From JANXPZ01 sp033853925 (lineage in GTDB: Bacteria; Eisenbacteria; RBG-16-71-46), in NCBI GenBank assembly GCA_033853925.1, contig JAWOLC010000184.1, forward strand, positions 1 to 36,386: a stretch of DNA of 36,386 bases. Direction: 5' to 3'. Of the stretch, positions 29,355 to 36,386 are shown piece after piece. A model generated the notes under the pieces. That model saw only the letters and a program-made list of their open reading frames with translations, did not search any database and had not been told where the DNA came from. Made by a program: the position numbers and the translations under genes. Every line of letters starts with the position of its first letter. Position 1 is the stretch's first letter.

Positions 29355-32216
29355 ATGCGCCCACGGCTGCCGGTCCTCGTGCCGGTCCTCGCCGCGTTGT
29401 TGGTCCTTTCGTTCCGGCCGGCCTCGGCCCAGGTCTTCGGCAAGAACAAGGTCCAGTACGAGTCGCTGGATTGGGCGGTCTTCGAGACCCCGCACGTCCG
29501 GCTCCACTTCTATTCCGAGGAGGAGGAGCTGGCGCGGCGCGAGGCGGCGCAGGCGGAGAGCGTCTGCGTCGAGTACGACCGCCGCTTCGACCTCGCTCCC
29601 AAGCATCGCGTCCCCCTGCTGCTCTACTCCACGCACCATCTCTTCCAGCAGACGAACGCCACCCCGGACCTGCTCACCGAGGCCACCGGCGGCCTCACCG
29701 AGCTGATCAAGGGTCGTGTGCTCATCCCCTATACCGGCTCGTGGGCCCGACTGCGCTGGGTCACGCGCCACGAGCTGACCCACTGGTACATGCTCGAGAA
29801 GCTCGCGCGCGTGCTGCACGCCCACCACAAGACGCAGAACATGCTCCCGCCCCTCTGGTTCACGGAGGGGCTGGCGGAGTACTGCGGCACCACCTGGGAC
29901 GCGGACGCCGAAGGCATGCTGCGGGACGCCGTGACCTCGGGCGAAGCCCTGCCGCTCACCCAGAGCGACCCCATCACCGGCACGGTGCTCATGTACAAGG
30001 AGGGGCAGTCGTTCCTCCTCTACCTGGCCGGCCGCTTCGGCTCGGAGCGGGTCTTCGGCCTGCTCGACAACTGGTGGCGCGGCGACGACTTCGAGAGCAT
30101 CTACCGGATGACCTTCGGCGAGACCCTGGCGCAGAGCGACGCGGCCTGGTTCGACTCGCTCAAGCGCCGCTACTACCCGGCGATCGGCGTCGCCCCCCCG
30201 GTGGAGGACGTCGCCCGCAAGCTGAGCCGCCGCGGGTTCTACAACCTCGGCCCGCGGGTGCTGCCGAACGCGAGCGCCACGGACACGTCCCTGCGCTTCT
30301 GCTACTTCGCGGCCAGCGAGAACGGCATCGACCTGATGGTGAGCGAGCCGGGCCCCGGCGGCCGGCGTCACGAGCGCCGCCTGCTGCGCGGCGGCCTCTC
30401 GCCGCAGTTCGAGTCGTTCCACCTGTTCCAGAACCGTCCCAGCGCCAGCCCCTCCGGCCTCATCGCCCTCTCCTCGAAGCGAGGCGGGCGCGACGCGGTC
30501 TACATCGTGGACGCGACGCGGGGGCGGATCGTGCGCCGCCTGGGCTTCCCGCGGCTGGTGGCCATCACGAACCCCTGCTTGGTGCCGGGCGACACCGCCG
30601 TGGTCTTCTCGGCGCAGGACTACAGCGGGCGCTCCGACCTCTACCGGGCGCACTGGGCGGGGCGGCGCGTCGCGCTCGAGCGCCTCACCGACGACGACTG
30701 GGACGACCAGGAGCCCGACGTGTCGCACGACGGGCGCTGGGTCGTGTTCGCCTCCGACCGCGGCTCGGCGGACGGGCACTACTCGCTGTGGCGGCTGGCC
30801 CTCGCCGGCGGCGAGCCCCAGCGGCTCAGCAATCCCCCGGCCGGCGACGACCGCCAGCCCTGCTACTCGCCCGACGGCCGCTGGCTCGCGTTCCGCTCGA
30901 CGCGCGGCGGAACGAGCGACCTCTACATCCGCCCGGCGGAGCCGGCGGACGAGGTGCGGCGCGCGACCCACCTCCTCGGCCCGGCTTCCGATCCCGACTG
31001 GCTTCCGGGCGACCGCGGCCTCCTCTTCACCGGGCAGAGCCGCATCGAGTTCCAGAGCTACGCCGTGCGCTTCTCCCCCGACTCGCTCCCGATCGAGCAC
31101 GAAGCGGCCGCGCCCGCGCCTCCGGCGCCGCCGCCGCTCGCGCTCGACGACGGCAACCCCCAGCGCTACCAGCGACGCCTGGGGCTGGACCTCGTGCAGA
31201 ACGTGGTGGCGGTGGACCCCGCGCTCGGCGCGGGCGGGATGGGCCAGATCGCGCTCAGCGACGTGCTCGGCGACGAGCAGTACTACATCTTCCTCTCGAA
31301 CGAGTCGGCCGAGCTCTTCGGCAGCTTCTGGGACGGCCTCGAAGCGGGTGTCACCTACATCAACCAGGCCCACCGGCTCAACTACGGCGCGGGCGTCTTC
31401 CGTCTCGCCAGCATCTACGACGCGGACCTGAACGCCATTCGCCTGGAGCGACGCGTGGGCATGCTGCTGCTGGCGCGCTATCCGTTCGACAAGTTCAACC
31501 GGCTCGAGAGCTCCATGCTGGTGCGCCGCGCCCTGGGCCACCTGCTCCGCGACGGCGACGTGGTGAACGCCGACCTGGTCTCCAACTTCGTGACCTTCGT
31601 GCACGACAACGCCGCCTGGAGCTGGCTCGGGCCCAGCTCGGGCTCGCGGCTGATGCTCTCGGCCGGCTACACGCGCGACCTGGGCTCGGGGGCCAGCGAC
31701 TACGGCACGCTCCTGGCGGAGGGGCGCCGCTACTGGATGCCGATCCCGCAGTTCGTCTCGGCGACCCGCGTGCAGGCACAGGCGAGTCTGGGCCGCGACG
31801 CCCAGCGCTTCTACCTGGGCGGCACCATGACCCTGCGCGGCTACGACTACCACACCTTGTCGGGCCTGCGCACGGTGGTCGTGCAGCAGGAGCTGCGCTT
31901 CCCGCTGCTGCGCGGCTTGCGCTTCGCGCTGCCCGCGCCGTGGGAGTTCCCGCCGGTGAACGGGGCGGCCTTCGTGGACGCGGGTTGGGCCTGGGGCGGG
32001 GGGGACCTGCCGGCGGCCAACGTGCCCGCCTACTTCCTCAATTCGTTCAACCTCGGCCCGGGCGGACAGGGCCACCTGGGCAGCGCCGGGCTCGGGTTCT
32101 ACATCGGCGGCGGCCCCTATCCCGTGCTGCGCTGGAACTACGCCTGGCTGACCCAGGACTTCCGCGGTTTCACGCACGGCGCCCGCACGCAGTTCGCGAT
32201 CGGCTACAACTTCTAG
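29355..32216 (+). CDS. Zinc-metallopeptidase / PD40 beta-propeller / Omp85-type barrel fusion protein
   Basis: A 953-aa exported protein with CCGGAG 8 bases before ATG 29355 and a signal peptide ending near RPASAQ. Residues about 45-275 form a peptidase-MA-like gluzincin domain: His139-Glu140-x-x-His143 in RHELTHW, and Glu171 and Glu175 in WFTEGLAEY supplying the third zinc ligand. Residues about 340-575 contain at least four WD40-like (PD40/TolB) blades, such as EPDVSHDGRWVVFASDRG and QPCYSPDGRWLAFRSTRG. Residues about 605-953 look like an outer-membrane beta-barrel, with the Omp85 loop-6 motif GGTMTLRGY (LRGY 827-830) and a C-terminal Phe (AIGYNF) typical of BAM substrates. The enzyme and propeller should therefore lie in the periplasm below the barrel. 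Substrate unknown. Confidence 0.85.
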   Translation: MRPRLPVLVPVLAALLVLSFRPASAQVFGKNKVQYESLDWAVFETPHVRLHFYSEEEELARREAAQAESVCVEYDRRFDLAPKHRVPLLLYSTHHLFQQTNATPDLLTEATGGLTELIKGRVLIPYTGSWARLRWVTRHELTHWYMLEKLARVLHAHHKTQNMLPPLWFTEGLAEYCGTTWDADAEGMLRDAVTSGEALPLTQSDPITGTVLMYKEGQSFLLYLAGRFGSERVFGLLDNWWRGDDFESIYRMTFGETLAQSDAAWFDSLKRRYYPAIGVAPPVEDVARKLSRRGFYNLGPRVLPNASATDTSLRFCYFAASENGIDLMVSEPGPGGRRHERRLLRGGLSPQFESFHLFQNRPSASPSGLIALSSKRGGRDAVYIVDATRGRIVRRLGFPRLVAITNPCLVPGDTAVVFSAQDYSGRSDLYRAHWAGRRVALERLTDDDWDDQEPDVSHDGRWVVFASDRGSADGHYSLWRLALAGGEPQRLSNPPAGDDRQPCYSPDGRWLAFRSTRGGTSDLYIRPAEPADEVRRATHLLGPASDPDWLPGDRGLLFTGQSRIEFQSYAVRFSPDSLPIEHEAAAPAPPAPPPLALDDGNPQRYQRRLGLDLVQNVVAVDPALGAGGMGQIALSDVLGDEQYYIFLSNESAELFGSFWDGLEAGVTYINQAHRLNYGAGVFRLASIYDADLNAIRLERRVGMLLLARYPFDKFNRLESSMLVRRALGHLLRDGDVVNADLVSNFVTFVHDNAAWSWLGPSSGSRLMLSAGYTRDLGSGASDYGTLLAEGRRYWMPIPQFVSATRVQAQASLGRDAQRFYLGGTMTLRGYDYHTLSGLRTVVVQQELRFPLLRGLRFALPAPWEFPPVNGAAFVDAGWAWGGGDLPAANVPAYFLNSFNLGPGGQGHLGSAGLGFYIGGGPYPVLRWNYAWLTQDFRGFTHGARTQFAIGYNF

Positions 32217-32273
32217 CGCGACGGCGGAAGCGCAGCGGGGAAGGCAGGTCGCGGCGCGGGGGGCCGGCGGCTC

Positions 32274-33605
32274 TCAGCGGCGACCGAGCGCGAGACCTCT
32301 CGTGCCGCCGGGCCCGAGCCCGGCGCGCGCCCGCGCGACGAGACTGCGGGCGGCGACGTCGTCGAGCGCGATCCCCCACGGCCCGGTCAGGCCACCCACC
32401 TGCGTGATCACCTGCCCGCCGGGGGAGAGGCGCGCGACCGCGCCCGCCGCCGTGAGCGTCACCCAGGCCTCGCCGGTGGAGTCGTCCACCGCGATGGCCC
32501 GAGCCTCCGGCAGATTGGGGACGGTGAACTGCACGCTGCCATCCGGAGCGAGAGCCACGACCCGGTTGTCCAGGGCGTCCGCGACCCAGATGCGCCGGCG
32601 GCGCACGTCCACCGTGACGCCGAGAGGCCCGCGGCAGGCGGTCACGGTGTCGAGCGGGACGCCGCTCGCCGAGACGCGCACCACCCGCCCGTTGTCGAAC
32701 GAGGTCACCCAGGCCTCGTGGGTCAGGCTGTCCACGGCCACGCTCGTGGGCGCCGATACGGGCGCGGTGGCGGCCAGCGCGCCCAGCGCGTCGTAGCGGC
32801 GCACGTCGTCGCCGTCCTGCTCGACCACCCAGAGCGAGCCGCTGGTCGCGTCCAGGGCGAGGCTCCCGGGGAACTGCAGGCCGCTCAGGTCGGGCGGGAA
32901 CGCCGGCTGGCCGGTGGGGAGCAGATGCACGACCACGTCGTTCGAGCCGTCGCCCACCCAGGCGGAGCCGTGCGCGCGATCCACCACCACGCTCACCGGC
33001 TCCGCGACCTGCGGGCCGACGATGGTCTGGTCGCCGGTGGCCGTCTGGTAGACGACCACGCCGCCGCTCGGGCTCACGGCCCACAGGGTGCCGTCGCTCG
33101 GATTCACGTCCACGGCCACGGGCTCGCTCAGGCTGCCGATCTGCAGGGACTGCGCGACGTGCCGGCCATCGGCGCTCAGCCGCACCAGCGTGCCGCCGTC
33201 GAAGTCGGCGACCCAGGGCACGAGCGGCCCCGGCGTGGCCACGTCCTCGGCCGGGAGGCCGCCGAGGCCCCGGTCGAAGACGAAGAAGAGCCGGTAGCGG
33301 TACTGGACGCCGTCGAGCAGGCCCAGGTCCTGCACGCTCGTGCGCTGGGGAGGGAGAACGTCCGTGATGGCGACGTAGGCGGTGTCGCCCGGGGCCAGGC
33401 GGAAGGCCTGGTACCCGACGAGCTGGGGCGAAGAAGCGGCTTGCCAGCTCAGCAGCACCGCGCGTTCCTCGGCCAGGGCCACGAAGCCGGCGGGGCGTCC
33501 GCCGGTCTGCGGATTCGCCGGATCGAAGGGATTCGAGTGGGGACGGGAGGTGCAGCCCGTCCCGAGGAGCAGCGCCGGGATCAGAAGCGCAGCGAGACGA
33601 CGCAT
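32274..33605 (-). CDS. Lipoprotein with fibronectin-III-like domain and NHL/Vgb-type beta-propeller
   Basis: A 443-aa protein with signal peptide and lipobox LGTGC (Cys at about residue 18), then NPFDPANPQTGG, a Ca-binding-looking opening seen in lipoproteins of uncultivated FCB lineages (from memory). Residues about 40-130 resemble a fibronectin type III fold (VLLSWQAASSP). Residues about 130-430 hold seven to eight repeats of the form P-x-x-[IV]-[AT]-V-D-x-x-x-x-x-x-[AL]-W-V, as in NHL/streptogramin-lyase-like propellers. No enzymatic residues are apparent; it likely binds a ligand on the outer membrane. Its ATG is inside the end of the preceding gene (25-base overlap). It converges on the barrel fusion gene, 57 bases apart. 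Confidence 0.83.
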   Translation of the reverse strand: MRRLAALLIPALLLGTGCTSRPHSNPFDPANPQTGGRPAGFVALAEERAVLLSWQAASSPQLVGYQAFRLAPGDTAYVAITDVLPPQRTSVQDLGLLDGVQYRYRLFFVFDRGLGGLPAEDVATPGPLVPWVADFDGGTLVRLSADGRHVAQSLQIGSLSEPVAVDVNPSDGTLWAVSPSGGVVVYQTATGDQTIVGPQVAEPVSVVVDRAHGSAWVGDGSNDVVVHLLPTGQPAFPPDLSGLQFPGSLALDATSGSLWVVEQDGDDVRRYDALGALAATAPVSAPTSVAVDSLTHEAWVTSFDNGRVVRVSASGVPLDTVTACRGPLGVTVDVRRRRIWVADALDNRVVALAPDGSVQFTVPNLPEARAIAVDDSTGEAWVTLTAAGAVARLSPGGQVITQVGGLTGPWGIALDDVAARSLVARARAGLGPGGTRGLALGRR

Positions 33606-34009
33606 CGGGTCGGCTCCACCTCGAGCGAGACGCGCCGAGGCGCGGGGCGATGCAGGAAGCGCAGCCAGACCCCGGCGGCGAACAGGGCCTCGCCGGTGAG
33701 GAGCGAGGTCGCCGACCAGCGGTCGTAGCGCTGGGCCTCGTCGTAGAGGCGCGTCACCTCCGCGGGATCCGTGGCCTGCAGGTAATCGGCGTAGACGCGA
33801 TTCGCCCGATCGGTGAGGACGAAGGAGAGGCCCACGAGCCCGGCGCCGCCGAGCATGGAGGCGTAGGCCCAGCGGTGCGAGACGTGCGCCGGCGTCTCGC
33901 CGGCAACGGACGGGAACGGATCGGCCGCCTGTGCTCCGGCGCAGGCGGCCGTCGAGAGTGGGCCGAGGAAGATGCCGGCCGCGAGGACCGCGGCCACCAC
34001 GCGCCTCAT
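33581..34009 (-). CDS. Small exported or membrane protein of unknown function
   Basis: A 142-aa protein with a signal-like N-terminus (MRRVVAAVLAAGIFLGPL, ending near ACAGAQA), a hydrophobic segment at about residues 50-65 (MLGGAGLVGLSFVLTD) and another near 97-112 (TGEALFAAGVWLRFL). The pattern of a short helical hairpin after a signal peptide resembles DUF5683-type proteins common in FCB bacteria, but I cannot assign it firmly. The C-terminus (VSLEVEPTRCVVSLRF) reads like a beta strand ending in Phe. It starts 10 bases after rpsT with no ribosome site and overlaps the propeller lipoprotein gene by 25 bases, so translation of the three genes is probably coupled. Confidence 0.7.
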   Translation of the reverse strand: MRRVVAAVLAAGIFLGPLSTAACAGAQAADPFPSVAGETPAHVSHRWAYASMLGGAGLVGLSFVLTDRANRVYADYLQATDPAEVTRLYDEAQRYDRWSATSLLTGEALFAAGVWLRFLHRPAPRRVSLEVEPTRCVVSLRF

Positions 34010-34019
34010 GGCCGGCGCG

Positions 34020-34277
34020 TCAGCCCGGCAAGCGGGCCGCGAACGCCGCCAGGCGGGCCTTGTGCCGGCTGGCCGTCCCCTTGCGGATGATGCCCTTCGC
34101 CGCGGTGCGATCCAGGACGGACACGGCCTGCTTCAGGGCGGCCGTGGCCTCCGCCCGGGTCGCGGCGGTGCGAACGGCCTTCAGGGCCGAGCGCATGCGG
34201 GTCTTGGCCGCCGCGTTGGCGAGGCGGGCCTTCTCGTTGGTCGTGACGCGCTTGGCCGCGGACTTGTGATGCGGCAT
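34020..34277 (-). CDS. rpsT: 30S ribosomal protein S20
   Basis: An 85-aa basic helical protein of the small subunit. The N-terminus MPHHKSAAKRV and the pattern TNEKARLANAAAKTRMRSALKAV match S20, and KGIIRKGTASRHKARL is the conserved C-terminal helix. AAGGAGG lies 6 bases before the ATG at 34277, the best ribosome site in the window, as expected for a ribosomal protein. It leads a probable three-gene minus-strand transcript. S20 is often autoregulated; nothing in the 45-base leader shows how. Confidence 0.97.
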   Translation of the reverse strand: MPHHKSAAKRVTTNEKARLANAAAKTRMRSALKAVRTAATRAEATAALKQAVSVLDRTAAKGIIRKGTASRHKARLAAFAARLPG

Positions 34278-34322
34278 TCCAGCCTCCTTGGGGTCGGCTC
34301 ATGGGGGCGAAAAGAGGCGGCT

Positions 34323-34352
34323 ACGTTACGGCCCGCGCTCGGGCAGTGTCAA
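34323..34352 (-). promoter_or_regulatory. Promoter for rpsT
   Basis: On the minus strand a perfect TTGACA (34352-34347), an 18-base spacer and TAACGT (34328-34323) lie about 46 bases upstream of the rpsT ATG. Strength and placement fit a ribosomal protein promoter. Confidence 0.65.
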
Positions 34353-34476
34353 GGTCCCGTGAGCCGCTGGCGCGCGCGGAGAGCCGTCGTCCCGTGCGGA
34401 GGGCTGCGCCCCGAGCCCCCGCCGCTCGCCCTTCCCGTCCGGCGGGAGAGCAGCCCCGGCGGCCGGCAGAAGCCGC

Positions 34477-34505
34477 TTGGCCCTCGGTGTGACGGGGTGT
34501 AGTGT
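34477..34505 (+). promoter_or_regulatory. Promoter for uvrC
   Basis: TTGGCC (34477-34482), a 17-base spacer and TAGTGT (34500-34505) lie about 42 bases before the chosen TTG start of uvrC, in the divergent rpsT-uvrC gap. Confidence 0.5.
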
Positions 34506-34546
34506 GTTTCCTTCGAGTGATCCTCCATGGTGCCCTGGAGGGCTTC

Positions 34547-36386
<1,840 letters not shown>

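Noticed and set aside
34301..34492. Short open frames in the rpsT-uvrC gap
   Set aside because: They overlap the promoters, have Arg/Ala-rich translations and no ribosome sites; the uvrC frame starts later at TTG 34547.

Overview
This is a GC-rich (roughly 70% by eye) bacterial chromosomal segment of densely packed housekeeping and cell-envelope genes, partial at both ends: a glgC-like gene is cut at the left edge and uvrC runs off the right edge. I see no phage, insertion sequence, CRISPR array, tRNA or rRNA. Several features point to a Gram-negative, high-GC lineage of the FCB assemblage (Eisenbacteria-, Krumholzibacteria- or Gemmatimonadota-like). These are a long SecA (1001 aa), a BamA/Omp85-type barrel ending in Phe, an Ig-like lipoprotein of a kind common in Bacteroidota-related groups, and a lipoprotein starting with a Cys...NPFDP-type sequence. 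The taxonomic placement is inference.

Layout. 1-3030: ADP-glucose pyrophosphorylase-type enzyme converging on an MltD-like LysM lytic transglycosylase, with a strong hairpin between them. 3301-8699: a large membrane-anchored PEGA-domain protein with a disordered cytoplasmic arm, then ComEC. 8752-12667: a purine cluster (purN, a HAD hydrolase, purC, a 21-codon mini-ORF, purH) joined by start/stop overlaps. 12757-13083: a stand-alone zinc-binding CZB domain protein on the minus strand. 13406-18803: guaA, a soluble lytic transglycosylase, a DGK1/SEC59-type CTP-dependent lipid kinase and a TPR protein. 18926-24863: a cold-shock protein, secA and topA. 24856-29336: xerC, an Ig-like lipoprotein, dapF, dapA and dapB (lysine/diaminopimelate synthesis). 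29355-32216: an unusual fusion of a zinc-peptidase domain, a PD40/TolB-like propeller and an Omp85-type barrel. 32274-34277 (minus): rpsT, a small membrane protein and a beta-propeller lipoprotein. 34547-end: uvrC.

The genes serve purine/GMP synthesis, cell-wall building and turnover (DAP, two lytic transglycosylases, a possible polyprenol/lipid kinase), secretion, DNA topology, repair, recombination and uptake, and outer-membrane biology. Promoter-like sequences recur with a TTGxxx box, an 18-base spacer and a TAxxxT box (PEGA gene, mltD, rpsT, purN). uvrC has a similar promoter with a 17-base spacer. The most unusual elements are the protease-propeller-barrel fusion, the mini-ORF exactly bridging purC and purH, the lone CZB protein and the PEGA protein with its repeat-built acidic arm.
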